A stretch of 64,000 nt of DNA, taken from contig RCAB01000085.1 of the NCBI GenBank assembly GCA_003640385.1, forward strand, positions 62,001-126,000. The letters run 5' to 3'. Under the pieces are notes generated by a model. It saw only the letters and a program-made list of their open reading frames with translations. It had not been told where the DNA came from and ran no database searches. Shown one piece after another: positions 47,361 to 60,800 of this stretch. Origin of the DNA: Setaria digitata (Eukaryota > Nematoda > Chromadorea > Rhabditida > Setariidae). Each line of letters opens with the position of its first letter. Position 1 is the first letter of the stretch. The position numbers and the translations under genes are program-made.

Positions 47361-50300
47361 TCTGATAGTTTTCTTTTTTCTTGCATTTATTTTTCTAGAA
47401 ATGCTAAGTTCTTATAAATTGCAGCATTCGGTTTTCATCTTCTTGTAATTGTAAACTGCCCAATCCTTTTTATTTGAAAAGTTATAAATTTTTTTCTAGC
47501 TTATACAAAAAATTAAATATACAAAAAGAAAATTGCATACGCAATATGTTGTTTCCCAAATATCCAAATTCTAATTTTTCGTATGAGCAAGTGCGGAACA
47601 TAGAAGTTATCTAAAAATTCTGCTAGTGAAAATCCATGTCCTGCAAATGTCAAATATAATACAATCGTTCGGAAAGGAGTGTTCCTTATTCTGCATTTAT
47701 GAATAATGGATGATTAGATTATATAAAAAATAACAAATGCTTGCTGTTACTTCTTTTTTTCATGAATAGAAGGTTCTCTTATGTCAGTGGTTTGTTTGTT
47801 TTTTTTTTTTTTTTTGCTTCACTTGTTGTAAACATTGAGAATTTTCATTTTGTATGTTATTTTTACGATTTCCATTTTTCTGTTAAGTGATTTGCCAAGT
47901 CCAGTTGTGGTTTAACTATTTTTTTGAGTACTCTGATGTACAGGTATGCGTGCGCCTTAGTTATTGACCCATCTTTTGTTTTTCATTCTTTGCAACTCTC
48001 TCAACAGATCATTCGAAACATATAAATATTACACATATCACGTAGTACTGAAGCATGACGCAAATTCACATGACCTTTTTTTTATATTCTGGTGTACTAA
48101 TCGTACAAAAGTACAACTAGGTTATATTTCTTCCTCTCTTTTAGTTATGATTTCATAGATTAACTTATAACGAGTAAGTTAGTGACCATGACTGACATTT
48201 TGAAATACCGATCAGTATCTTTAGTTGTGTATGTAGTTACAGCTTCTGGTGATAATGTACATACTTCGGATACACATTAGGTTGGTTTCTACGCTTTATG
48301 TTGAATGCTGAAACCTGACTAGAAGCTGTTCTTTTGAGACGCAAAAAGGTGATATTCTGATGCTATTAATTTATTTTATATAATGCTGTTGAATTTATTA
48401 AACTGGTTTGATGCAAAACACTTGGTTTATTCGACTTATCCTTATATGCTATGATTTGAGACTTGGATTTTGTTTTTCAGTCTTTCTAGATTGCTCCATA
48501 TAAATTCATATCTTTCCAGAAGTTTCACATAAATTAATTTATTCAATTGAATTTAGAAATTATTATGTTTGTGCTGGGTTATTAGTGCTACTAAAAGATT
48601 GTTGTTTTTATACTTCATGAAAATATATCCTGCTAACATGCCTTTTTATCTGTGATAAAATTTGTCTAGCGTTCCTGACATGTATGCATGTTTTTTTTTT
48701 CCAAAAATTTAAAACTTTCTAGTTTTTAACGCTTAATTTCTTGGTTATATACCTCTGTAAATCCATTCTTAGTCTTCTGTGCAGTTAAAATTTGTTAAGT
48801 GAACTTCGGTTCCTTCGTAGTATTTTATTCTGAATTATCCGCAAGAACATTTCAAGATATTCGATCTCGGCTTCGGATTCGTTCAGTGATATAAGCGAAG
48901 AATTGCGTAATTCTTCTTTGGTCATGAAGTTTTATGGGACGTATCGCTTTCGAAATTTTTTTTTTTTGCATTTCTGCATTATCAGGTGGACTATCACCTT
49001 ATCAGATGGACTCAAAAAGTGTTCGTTGGTTGCAAGTTCAATTGATAAGTCAAATTTAATGATAGTCAAAAAAGCGGAAAGAAATGCTGGCAAACTTCAC
49101 TCACTACTGGTTTGTGATAAGACGATGAAAAATGAAATAGACTTCTTTGCATTTATTAAGTTTTTGCAGATTTTCATTGTGTAATTACTATCGTGAAAAA
49201 CTTGACTAAAGTCTAAACTAGATGATGCGATCGACATTCATTCGCTAATATCAAAATGGTGCAATAGTTTTAGAGCTTTTGGCATCAATGCAAAGTCAAG
49301 TCTTAACTCACAAGAAGGCATTAATGAATGATCGTATGTGTATAGTAAACTCCATAACTCGATTAAAGCATTGCATGTACATATGAATGCATGTAAGTGT
49401 CACTGAAAAGATTACAACAATTCATTGAAACTTTGTTTTGATTAAGATTAGTTCCACAAAATTTAAGCTGGCTTAAAATGCTTTTAAAATATTGATAGCT
49501 GTTTTTTTTTTAAATTAGAATTTAATAAATCACTGACTACAGTGCTATGTGAAGAATGTCATTATTTGTATTTTCAAGATTCTCCCGGTCATTTAAGGGA
49601 ATGAATAAAAAAGCTAGCTAAGTATGAATGTACGCTGAACACAAACATGCATCAGTTTACAAAAGGTCTCGTTTTTATTATGGTTCTCATGTTCTCAATC
49701 ATTTCATCGTATGATAAATATACTTATCAAATAATCTGTTTCTTCGCTAGTTAATATCGAGAGTGATACATCGACCAATCTAAAGCCTCGCGAAATTGCA
49801 TCATGCCTTCTCCTGCCATTATCTAATCATTTTCCAATCGGAACTACTTGCTAGCGTGTCATTCATTCTTATCAGTTACACTACTAAAATGTATGCAACT
49901 GTAAAAATTAAACGAAAGTATGAGGAATATATTCAGTAAGTATTGCTCAGTCATGCCGACATTTAGCCAATGCATCTGATATGAATAACACCTCCATTCA
50001 ATGCACCTTCCAAAGATGTAATAGCTATTACCTGTAGAAGTTATTGGCTTAATCAACACACTATATGCAGTCTTGCTATCTGCTAGCAAAATGTGCTTCC
50101 ATGCAGACTACTGAAAATGCTATTTATTTGATGGTTAAAAGTTAGCAATATATTTAGGATCTGCTCAGGTAAAGCACTTGTATCATCATTTCGTCCGATG
50201 ACATGCTTGCATGCAGCATGTCATGAAAATTTTAAACATTGTTCAATGCAAAATTGACAAATATTGTGAGATGTCTTACCCAGCTAAAAATTTGCTAAGA

Positions 50301-50973
50301 CTGAAGGGATAAAGAAAAAAACAATTTCATGATATTCATATTCATGGATTTTTTTTTTCGACGAACCATTTAAATCTATAAATCACACAAATCGATACTT
50401 AAATGATTGTGTGTGAATTTACAAATTTAAATTTACAGTGCAGAATATTTATTTGTGGAATTTGTGACAATAACTGCTTGTTTGTAAGAAAGAGAAAATA
50501 AAATCAAATTTGATTCTACTTAGGGCATAAAATAGTACTCAAAAAATTTAAAAATAGTGCCGATCATTACTGATGGAATTTAGCTTTTCTGATTCTACGA
50601 TTATGAGCTGGTATTTTATTGTAGCACATATTTTATCATCAGTAGGTTTTTCTTTTTTTTATCAAATAAATGGAAAGTCAACTGCTATAAAAGAATAAAT
50701 TTAGCGATAACCTTATACAAATAATAGTTTGACACGTCTTCTGTGCGGAGGCAATCAGCAAGCAATCTCTCTTTTGCTACAAGACGAGAGATAAGTTGCA
50801 TGAGATAATATTAGTCGGTTGTACAGAAGATAGGAAATCAAAAAATTTTCTCTTCAGATCGAAAATTCCCTCGAATCTGTTCCTCCTGAATATCTCATTC
50901 AGTTTCTGCAGAAAATTTCTGAATCGTCACTGAACTGCAACTTGTGCTGTGCGGCAAATCAGAAGTGTATAAA
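47361..50973. other. Intergenic between RIC1 and the amino acid transporter
   Basis: About 3.6 kb. It begins with the RIC1 3'UTR (possible ATTAAA signal at 47512-47517) and ends with the transporter upstream region, where TTCAGTTTCTGCAG at 50898-50911 could be a trans-splice acceptor. A 27-base inverted repeat lies at 50198-50224. Open frames such as 48903-49184 lack coding character. No RNA gene was recognised. Confidence 0.5.
50198..50224. repeat. Perfect inverted repeat, 10-bp arms, 7-nt loop
   Basis: Arms ATGACATGCT (50198-50207) and AGCATGTCAT (50215-50224) are exact reverse complements around TGCATGC. It is about 750 bases upstream of the transporter start and could be a hairpin or a symmetric binding site. 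Confidence 0.75.
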
Positions 50974-53900
50974 ATGAAAGAGGAATCGGATGCAACTGCT
51001 GCCACCAATATTCAGACTGATACTAATAAAATGGGTTTCTACGGTGCTATTAGCTATTTTATCGGCAATATTCTTGGTGCTGGTCTTTTCATTACGCCTG
51101 CATCTGTTCTGAATGAAGTTAATTCGGTAAATTTACTTTTTGAAATGAATTGAAGTGAAATATTCTCAAAGACAGTCTTACTTACCAAATTACCAGTTAA
51201 GTTGAGAATCAAATGTTATATCAGCTATTCAGGTAGGCTTATCACTCATTATCTGGTCGACGGCTGCTTTAATATCATTGCTGGGAGCATTTTGTTACAT
51301 AGAATTGGCTACCAGTATTTATTCATCAGGAGCTGATTTCGCTTACCTTTGCTACGTTAAATGGTAAGGAATTGCACACTTCTTGCAACTGCTTGTCTTT
51401 ATTCAGTGATAACGTGCTCCAGGTATCTGATGGCATTTGTACTCCTTCAGGTATCCGATAGCATTTGCCTTCATGTGTGTTGGCTGTTTCGTCGTTTATC
51501 CAGCAACACTTGCAATTCAAGCTGAAACATTTAGCGAATATTTAATCAAAGGTTTCCATGTACAACTATCCGATGACACTTACGAATTCTATCTAAAAAA
51601 ACTTATTGGTTTCTCATTGTTATGTAAGTTATATTATTTTACTTGCTGATAGTTTTCTTTTAATCCGAAGATATGTTTTTGGACTATTTCTAAGAAGAAT
51701 CAGAAAAGATAGATAATTTCGAATCTCACAAGTGCTTCTAATTTGATTACAGGGCTTTTGATGACACTAAACTTTTTCTCCCTGAAAATTGTTGTTTCAC
51801 GTTTTCAAATTGTTGCGTCAGTCGCCAAAATCAGTGCAACAGCTATTGTTATATGTATTGGATTTTACTTACTTATTTTTAAAGGTACAAGGATTAATCC
51901 ACCTAGCAACTCACTTAAATTGCATCAAGACGAAGATTCTAGGCCATAGAGAAAAAAAAAATAGCTCAGTCCAAATGACTGAAGCTGCTTATGAGGCAGT
52001 TAAGTGATATAGTTCATTAATGAGGTTAAAAAAAAGTGATAAAGTTATCTCGCTGCTGTAACATTTGTTTTTGAGGTGAAACTCAAAATTTGCAAAATGC
52101 ATTCGAAGGAATGCAACTTAAGCCAAGCTATATAATAGCAGCCTTGTTTGCTGGTCTATTTTCTTATGATGGTTGGGATGTTTTGAATTTTGGTGCCGAA
52201 GAGATTAAAAAACCAAAAAGGTCTATTCTTCTTCCAGTATGTAAATATTAAACTCTGATAAGATGATAAAGAAGAGGTGGTGATATATTAATAAGCAATG
52301 AAGCAGCTGATTGTGGTATGCTACCGAAAGAATACTCAAAAATTACAGGCTCGTTAGTGAGAAGGTGCTGTAATGACTACTTGCCTTAAAGAGTACATTC
52401 TGAACCAAGTAAAATACCACACTGCTGGGACACAGGTAGAGCTTACCTTCTCCCATCGTTAATCTCTTCATCAGTTAATTTCGGTGACTTCAATGAGAGA
52501 TAAATATAGACTTGCAGGACAATGCCTATGGTAATTATATGTGGAATGTTACTAGTAGCATTCATCTTCATTGCAACAAACATTTCATTTTTCGTGGTAC
52601 TCAGCAAGAAGCAGATGAAATCATCTGTTGCTGTAGCTGATGTAAACTTTTTAAATCACTCACGGCTGTAAGTATTGAGGGAAGTTTTCTCAACTTTGTA
52701 TTTTCAAAACACTAAAGGAGTAGTAGTATTACTGTCCGAAAATCCCGCAGTATGGCACGTATATCCGAGAGAAAATGAGAGGAAGATATTCCTGAGAAAA
52801 TATTTGCGGGCTGATGACTGATGATATATTGACTGAATCTGGAGACTCTTGCGATTAGTCTTAAGGAGGAGAATAAGACTTGAAGAATGAAATTAACGAA
52901 CATTTCCATTTCTTTGATTTAGACATTTGCAATGGTGAAATTGGGTAACTTTCGTTTCGCTGTACCATTTCTTATATGTATTATACTAATCGGCTCCATC
53001 AATACTTCACTATTCTGTGCTAGCAGGTTTGTTAAATAAGTGGACGCTCATTACATGTAGTAGCACCACATAGAGACTGTAAGTTACTATGTAAAATATA
53101 ATTTAAGCATTTATATTAAATATGATATTGAAAAGTTCGAGAATCGTTCAACAGATCAACGCTCGAGCAAAAATGCTTCCAAAATATCGAAGAAGTCTTT
53201 ATGACCAATATTTCTTTAATTGGATTGAATTAAATCAAAACTTTCTTCAGGTATTTATACGTTGCTGCGCGACAGGGTCACCTACCTGCATTCCTTAGTT
53301 ATTCAAATACGGAACATGACAGTCCACGAGTCGCAATATTCCTTTGTGTAAGTTGCTAATCATTCCCATTTCAGCTAGTTGATCTAAAGTCGTCAAAGCT
53401 TTGATTCTTGCTAGAATCTTCAAAAGTAAACTACACTGGAAGGGATCTAAAACTTTGAATAGATTGATCTTTTCCCGAAACATTAGCTTAGCAGCAGAAA
53501 AAAGGAGATCTTTTCTCACATAAATCCTATGCAAATGAAATTGCTGACGAAAGTATAAAAACGAAGTAGAACATCTTATTACACCTTCTGTTCCTCCCAG
53601 GTAATACTATCCTTCCTGCTCTCATTTGCTGGCAATCTGTCGCAGTTAATCAGCTACGTATCTTTCTGTCAATGGCTCCAACGTATTTTCACAATTCTGG
53701 CTCTCTTGTGGATTCGTTTCACCCAAAAAACAGTCCATCCGGATGCTATCCAGAATCCAGTTATCGTGCCGATCATCTTTTTGGTTATTTCTGTTACTTT
53801 GGTTGGTTTCTTTTCACCTCTCCACAAAACTGAAAGGCTCCTCACAAGGGAACAATTGCGGAATAATGAAAGATATCCGAGCAAAACCCATGTTCAGTAT

Positions 53901-54698
53901 ACCCCATTCTGTATCTACAGCAAGTAGCTAAGTGAAAACCACTTAATGCTACTGAAATTTTCATTGAGTCACGAAGTCGAATAAATTTCGCCTACCCTTC
54001 ACACCTTTACGTAAACGACCCACGGCTCCACCTTCCCTTTCTAGGACTTCGCGCAAAAACTCACCACCATCTCGTGCTTATCGAACTACCGTCAAAAGGT
54101 GTCAGTGTTAAATGAAATCTTGAAGTTCAGAAAAATCCACACTGGCAAGATAAGTGGGGAATCTGCGGAAATATGCATTTACGACAAACTACAAGTTTTC
54201 AGGTAACGACAACTGCAATTGCAAACATTCACATCTGTACTATCGGCGGGTCCGTTCTGTTGAGTGGTTTTACCACCTATTTTTTCTGCAAGCTACAGGC
54301 TGGCAAAAGACTCGAATCGTTTGGTCATAGTTTGAACAGTAAGTTCATTTTTGGTTATACATTTCTCGTTTCCATGTGTTAAACAACTTCGGTAGCCCCC
54401 AACTACTACATGATGCGAAAGGTTAAAAGTATTGGAGCTGTATTTTTTTTCAGATAAGGTCACTGTCTTTCTACAAATAATGTTCAATGTAATGCCGCCC
54501 CACATATCTAAAGAAGAGGAAAGAACTAAACCATATCGGGTAAACTCATCTATTCCTAAAACAAATTGCAATACCGGTTTCGTTTCTACAGTCGAATCAT
54601 TACGATCAATAGCAGAAAATGACAAAGACAGTACAACTGTCCGAAATCAAATACTGGACAACGGGGTTGATCATCAGAAGCTAACGTCACGGAGATAG
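50974..54698 (+). CDS. LAT/AAT-type amino acid transporter (SLC7 light-chain family)
   Basis: About 546 residues, with the twelve-helix APC-superfamily pattern. Members exchange neutral or large amino acids across the plasma membrane. Exons: 50974-51126, 51233-51363, 51451-51623, 51753-51884, 52076-52220, 52518-52641, 52923-53026, 53251-53347, 53601-53801, 54203-54338, 54454-54698. Family marks: the first-helix motif ISYFIGNILGAGLFITP, FAYLCYVKWYPIAFAF, GLFSYDGWDVLNFGAEEIKK with PKRTMP, and NTSLFCASRYLYVAARQGHLP. The donors of exons 5, 6 and 9 were chosen because they restore the exact family spacing; GTATGT (52237) and GTAAGT (near 52668) are alternatives that break it. The loop after the third helix (EYLIKGFHVQLSDD) lacks the cysteine that ties family members to a 4F2-type heavy chain. 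The C-terminal tail (about 75 residues, from MPPHISKEEERTKP) is long, hydrophilic and unlike human LATs. The ATG at 50974 is the only in-frame candidate before the first helix. Confidence 0.9.
51421..51476 (+). repeat. 28-bp tandem duplication across the exon 3 acceptor
   Basis: AGGTATCTGATGGCATTTG at 51421 is repeated as AGGTATCCGATAGCATTTG at 51449, in phase with the transporter exon 3 boundary. Both copies have a pyrimidine-CAG acceptor. Use of the first would add 28 bases and shift the frame, so the second must be the functional site. Confidence 0.75.
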
Positions 54699-54731
54699 GC
54701 AGCTGAGTAACGAGCCTCCACAAATGACGAA

Positions 54732-54737
54732 AATAAA
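54732..54737 (+). promoter_or_regulatory. Probable polyadenylation signal of the transporter
   Basis: AATAAA lies 34 bases after the stop codon, giving a short 3'UTR typical of nematodes. Confidence 0.5.
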
Positions 54738-55023
54738 ATTATCAATTATTTTAAACATTGAAAGAATGATTTTGTCAGTCGCATAATAGAACAGTATTGT
54801 GAAGATCAGTGACTAGTTCTGAAAGCTTGTGTTTCCATCAATACTGAAAAGACAATGAGCGCTGACTATCTTCACTTATTCCGGATTCTTAGAACCAAAA
54901 TACGTGGTCTAATGCCATCAAACGCCGTTCCTGAGCAGAAAACATTTTTACTTTGTGGATAAGCGACACAGTATAAATAGTGAACTAAGTCCGGAATTAA
55001 AAAAAAAACAATGGTAGTAGCAA

Positions 55024-55047
55024 CCATATATATATATATATATATGG
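55024..55047. repeat. (AT)n palindrome
   Basis: CC, a run of alternating A and T, then GG; perfectly self-complementary over 24 bases. A simple repeat able to extrude a hairpin. Confidence 0.8.
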
Positions 55048-57861
55048 TAGGGAAACATTTACGCAAACAATGAAAAAAAAGAAGAAATATTTGTCCATGC
55101 GTAAAATGTGCATTCGCATTATCCATAATTTCCGGGATACACATATAAAATAAACAGCGACAAAAAAAATTGAAAAGATATTTTACCGAATCATTTCACA
55201 GAAAACAACAAAACGTTTATACTTTGAAATGTTTAAAATGGAGAGAATCAATATGGTGAACGAGAACGATTAAAAAAAAAAGTGCTTTTTTAATGTTTCC
55301 AAATGCCCAGAAAAGAAGTTCGAAGTGAGCTGAGGTTACGAGTGGATAATTATGAACATTACTAGCACTGTTAGTGATACAGAATGATGAATAAGACTTT
55401 CCCGTGAATGATGAAAAGAAATGGCTATGAAAGCGTCCGACTACTGTGATACAGACTTTTTAGAACGATATTTGATTTTGAAATCTATGCTGTAACAAAC
55501 AGAAATTACAATCAACGACACAGGCGCTTCACTTAAACAAATCAAAACAAGTTAATTAATTTACATATCCTTCATGCGTCAACGTGGAAAACGAAATGAA
55601 CAGAAATTAGTACAACCTGCTGCAAGGTCTATATGACTGGAGTGAACTTTTGAAGAGAAATTAGAAACTCTAACTAAAAGAAAAAAGAAAATGATTAAAA
55701 TGAACAACTAAACAAGAAATGCTATAAATATGGATTAACGGGATTTTAATAAAGCTGGGAAACTGTAACAATATGCTATGCAACCTGATTGGAAAATCAG
55801 AATTATTAATAGCGCTCAAGTGATTACTCGTCATCTATAATGATTTTATTTTATTAGTTCAGATGGCTTACTTATCTATTCCCAACTCCCATTTTTTTAT
55901 ACTTGAACCGTGTTATTACTAGACCTAAGGAATATCAAATAGTTACTTCATTTTTCAGGTTTCCTTTCAGGTCCTCTCGTCATGGATGGAAATGACACGA
56001 CTTTGAGTAGAGAAATTAGGAAATTTAACCTTGATCTGTCTAGCATAACAATTTGAACTGAAATCGAAATAACAAAAACGAAATCTAGCATATGAAGGAC
56101 AGAAGTAAAGCTTGTTTTTATGTCAGCATTTTTTAAGGAAGCTTCAAACGAAAAACGAAATTTGGTTCTACATAATTACACTTGTCCAATGTAGAATAGA
56201 AAAAGTTTTCTGAAAATCGACACCAGTTATAACCGTAAGCAAAAATTATACGACATCTCAAAAGCTTCGAAAACATCAGACATGGATAATATGAGGAAGG
56301 CAAAAAGTTTCGATCCCATTGTAATAAATTCAGAATATTCCGAATATTTTTTGGACTGCCGAAAATGATACTCAAAGGTGAATGTAAAATTTCTAAGCAG
56401 AAAAAAACAAACAATGATGACATGTTTTGAAGATGTTTTTTTATCGACTCGAAAGGAATGGACCCAACCATCTCTTTCCTGAAGGCAAGCTTCATTTAAC
56501 AGAGAAAGCGGAAACCCTCCACAGCACTACGCACTACTTTTGAAAATTATGAATTAATGTGTGCTCAAAAATAATGATAGAAGAAAGAATGTCAGCAGCT
56601 CGAAAGAACGACGACAATATTTTAGTAATACCCAGAAGACATTACTCATTGCAAAACAAAAAATAACTGGTCAAGAAAACCGTAATGATAATTTCAAAAG
56701 AAAATCAAATGGTACTAGGATCTTTTTGCTAGGGAGGGACTGAAATTTTAAAGAGATCGTAAAAATTGATTGCGGTCAGTTGAGATCCTAACGGCACAAT
56801 AACTATAAATAATAATAATAAGAAACATGTTAGAAGAGGATGGAAGAGGGGAAGAACCTCAATTTTAAGGCTTATTTTAGGATTTAAAATTCCAGCAATG
56901 AAAGTATAAAACTTCGGCTGAAATATTTGCTGGGAAGTGCGAAGGAGATATTATACAAACTTCTTATGCCTCTTCCCTTCTCCTGCTCATCCATATTTTC
57001 TTTCTTAGTTACTTTTCTTCTTTCTTATTTTCTTCGTTCTGAATAACGGAGAATAGCTCATCAACAGTTAGTTCCTTGAAAACACCCGAGCGATGAGGCT
57101 CAAAAATACCAATCGTAAACATGTGACAAACTGTAACAATGTCACATGAATTTTTACAAAAAATAAAATTATTCTAACCATTTTATGACACATTTTCTTT
57201 TCCAGTAAAAATATACATGATTCATCGAAGTATTGATATGTTTCTTTTGAAAAAGAAAATTCATTCCTTTGTTAAACCTTTTTTTGACACAAAAAACTGA
57301 AACTTCCCATCAGCAACTGTTCTAATTCTGGTGTGTGCCATAAACCAAGAGGTAAATATAAGTGCTACAGCACCCAAATGTCACATATGAAACCATTAAC
57401 TTATGGAGTGTCACTGTAATTGATAGCAACATACATGAACCCGAAAATAAGCTCAGTACGGTGATATTTTGGTTTTTCTTCTTTTTTCTTTTTTTTTTTT
57501 AAAGATTAAAATTGCAACTCAAATGGAAGAAGGGAAAAAAATTGCACTAAATATGCCATGGCATCATTACCTAAAATCCTCAATTTGGTCTACTAGCAGA
57601 ACACGCTCTCAAGTTCATAATGTGGTATACAAAAGTCTATTATTTTCGAATATATCAAGAATTCAGAATATTCTTTCTAAAGTTAGATTTTCAAATTTAA
57701 GAAGTCTAAAGAAATGTAAGGATAAGCAAAAGTATCTTAAGTATTGAAGAAGAATGGAGGAGGCGTAAAGCCGATAGACAAAACAACAAAATGATAATAA
57801 AGCAATGTACAAGGTGCCAAACCTGAGAAAGTAATAAAATAGGACTGGGAATATCAGGTGC

Positions 57862-60800
57862 TTACAAGAAAGTACCCCATTTTTCCAGAAGTTCAGCTTT
57901 CAGTTCTGCACCCATTTGCCGATAATCCTCATCAGCTGCAAGACTACGAAATACATCTATTGAAATTGAATCGAACAGCGCCTGCTTGATTTCGCACATT
58001 CGATATTGCTCTGCTAGCCGTATTGCATGCATGACGGATGTCGATGGCAACTGAAGAAAAAATATTAACATATTAAATGGCAGTATTTCAAAGATACAAC
58101 TAATCTTCATGCTAATCAAAATATGGATCCAAAGACCCATAGATTACTACAGTTCATTTAACCATGACTTCGATGTTTAATTATGCACCTAAATACTCAG
58201 GTTACGACAACAAATCAACAGGGCTATGTGTATTAACTAGGTATTAATTGTTAATATTTTGTAAGACTAGCTATTAGAATTAATAATAACGAAAGAATAT
58301 GAATGTGAGCATTCAAACTCACTTTTTCAGCAATAAAACGTTCGCATCGATCATAAAGAGGTTTGATTTTGAATTTATCTGCCATAAATAATATACAATC
58401 AATATTTTTGCCTAAAAAAAGATTAGTTTAATATCAACATTTAAAAGTATTCGGAAGACAAAACAAAAGAGTTCACAAACAGTGACAAGATCTAAACTGT
58501 CTTTAAGAACCACTCGAAAAACTTTATAAAATTTAAAAGAATACCATCAAGTTGTAAACGACCCTTAAATGCTTCAATAGCTTGATGAAATGCAATAGGA
58601 TCAACAGGAACCGGCAGTGGAACATCACTATGATTTTCATAATATTGAAATAAAGATGAGAAATATGTTGAAGCTCTTGAAAGCACCTAAATTAAAAATT
58701 TAAATTACTAGTATTTAGAAAACCACAGTCAAAAGCTTCAAACAATCTTGCACCTTCTTTTCCTTCCTACACTGAATTTGGTAATCTACCGTCACTTCCC
58801 AAAGTACGCATTTGAGGCATACCTTAAAAACATTTTTATACAAATCTTCCCCAACAGTGATTAAGGTTGCAAGCTTACCGCCCTCGGAACACCAATTCGA
58901 GATTCACCAACAATCAAAGCACAATCATCTACCCATCTAGTACTTACGGCTGTTTGGAACTGCAGCAAATCCACTGGTTCCAATTTCGCTAATCTGAAAT
59001 GAAATTTAGTTATGGAGAACTATTCCTATTTGCAGTTTAAAAATACAGGAAAGATTTATTCAACTATTTTACTTCGAGTTTCATGCATCATCAGTTTCTG
59101 TATTTACCAATACTGCTGTCAGTTAGTACTTAAAAGTGTAGAAAAACAGATTTTATAATAAAAAAGGTTGCCACGATCTTACTGTTGTTGATAAAACTAG
59201 AATTTCACACAAGTCAATAAGAAACTGTTAGTTGCGCTACTCTTCGACTTACACATCCCGAAATTATTTCTTCTAAAACTAATCATTACCTTGTTTTATC
59301 ATCAACAATAGTTTTCAACCGTTTCATCTGCAAAGGACAACTTTCTCTCCGATGTCTTTCCAAATTCCATTCTGATGAATAATACTTTCCACACGCCTGA
59401 AAATGTAAACTATTGCTGAAAACCGACCGAACTGGAGATCTCTAGCCCACCCTTAAAAATTTCGAAGCAGTGTACCCTATACTCCCCCCAATATCTTTTC
59501 CTCTAATGTAAAACTGGAGAAATATTTCGGCACCTGACATAAATGTCGTCCATTTTTGGTGCTGAAATAGCTTCCAGATTCAAGTGGATCCGAAGACACT
59601 CGCTTCCGGTTTGCAGTACTGAGGGTATACGGACCCGAGGGATTCAAACTTACTTCGGATGAAATTGCTGTACTTAACATCACCGAACCGGATGGCAATG
59701 ATGTTTGTTCAAATCTGTAATGAATAACAACTGATATTCCCAAGTCACTAAACTATCCTATTGTAATTTAAATTTGCAAATAACGGATATGTCACTATTC
59801 TGAAAACAGAAAATGGCCTACTGGGAATAGCAAAATGTTGAAGCTTTAATCACAGAGAAAACGAGCTTACGAAATTATTGCTGAAATTCATGAAAAACGA
59901 TTCCTACAGAAGTTAGGTAATTATTAACGTTTGAGGTACGGTGGTACTGTCTGGATCGGCAGCAACTGGATGCAATTCATCGCAATGACGATCAAATTCC
60001 CGTTGTCCAGGCAACCAGCAATCACAAACACGACATAACACACCACTATCTGCATCTTCATCATACGAAGAATATGTTTGAGGGAGAATTACGTCACTAT
60101 TCTAAAAATTGAGTAGAAATTATTCTATCCGTTTGCGTTTTAGGTAACTGCAAAAGATCGAGGAAGGTGAAATTTATCAAAACATGTCACAAAAACAAGA
60201 AGCTTACCTTCGCAGCTACTGGAGTAAGCTGCTGCGAAACTCGTAGTTCTGGATCACTAGGCCCATACGGCGATGTATTGATGCACTAAAATACTATATA
60301 CTCGCGAAACTCGAGAAAATGATCTTGGAAAGAAGCAATGAGAAAAAAAAGTGATACAAATAAGACGCTTTGCCTATCCACTATATCTGGAAAGTACTTT
60401 ATTTTGCGGTAGGATTAAAATGTAAAAAATATGCTGGTGATTGGAAAAATCACCGAAGAATCCTTGATTGTCGGCTCGTTTGAACAAACAGAAGATAACC
60501 TAGAACCATTTGAGTCGTTATAATTATCTGGTGTTGCTCTTATGCTGAAAAACTTTTAGATTATATAAAATCGTCTTTAATGGTATAGTATGAGCAATAC
60601 GCTTTTTTCCAATTTACAGCATCGATAATAAAATAAGTTAAAATTGAAAAATTCTATAAGCAACAATATACTTGATAAAAAATGATATGGGGTGCTATAT
60701 TCTTAAATCANATGGGGTGCTATATTCTTACATCAATCTTCAAAGCTTTTTAAAAGGCAGTTTCAGCATACCATTCATCACTACGNTGATATGGGGTGCT

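Larger units (their letters stand above)
54699..57861. other. Convergent intergenic region
   Basis: About 3.2 kb between the transporter (plus) and the zinc-finger/BTB gene (minus), mostly AT-rich. It holds a 24-base palindrome of alternating AT flanked by CC/GG at 55024-55047. The longest open frames are 56133-56495 (minus, 120 codons) and 57469-57747 (plus, 92 codons); neither has recognisable domains or clear splice context, and I do not call them genes. The 3'UTR of the minus-strand gene lies at the right end. Confidence 0.5.

Noticed and set aside
56133..56495. 120-codon open frame on the minus strand in the convergent region
   Set aside because: Longest unspliced frame there, but it has no recognisable domain, an irregular mixture of residues typical of AT-rich noise and no clear acceptor or trans-splice site before its ATG.
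57469..57747. 92-codon plus-strand frame
   Set aside because: Starts in a poly-T stretch, is Lys/Ser/Ile-rich as expected from AT bias, and has no family resemblance or splice context.
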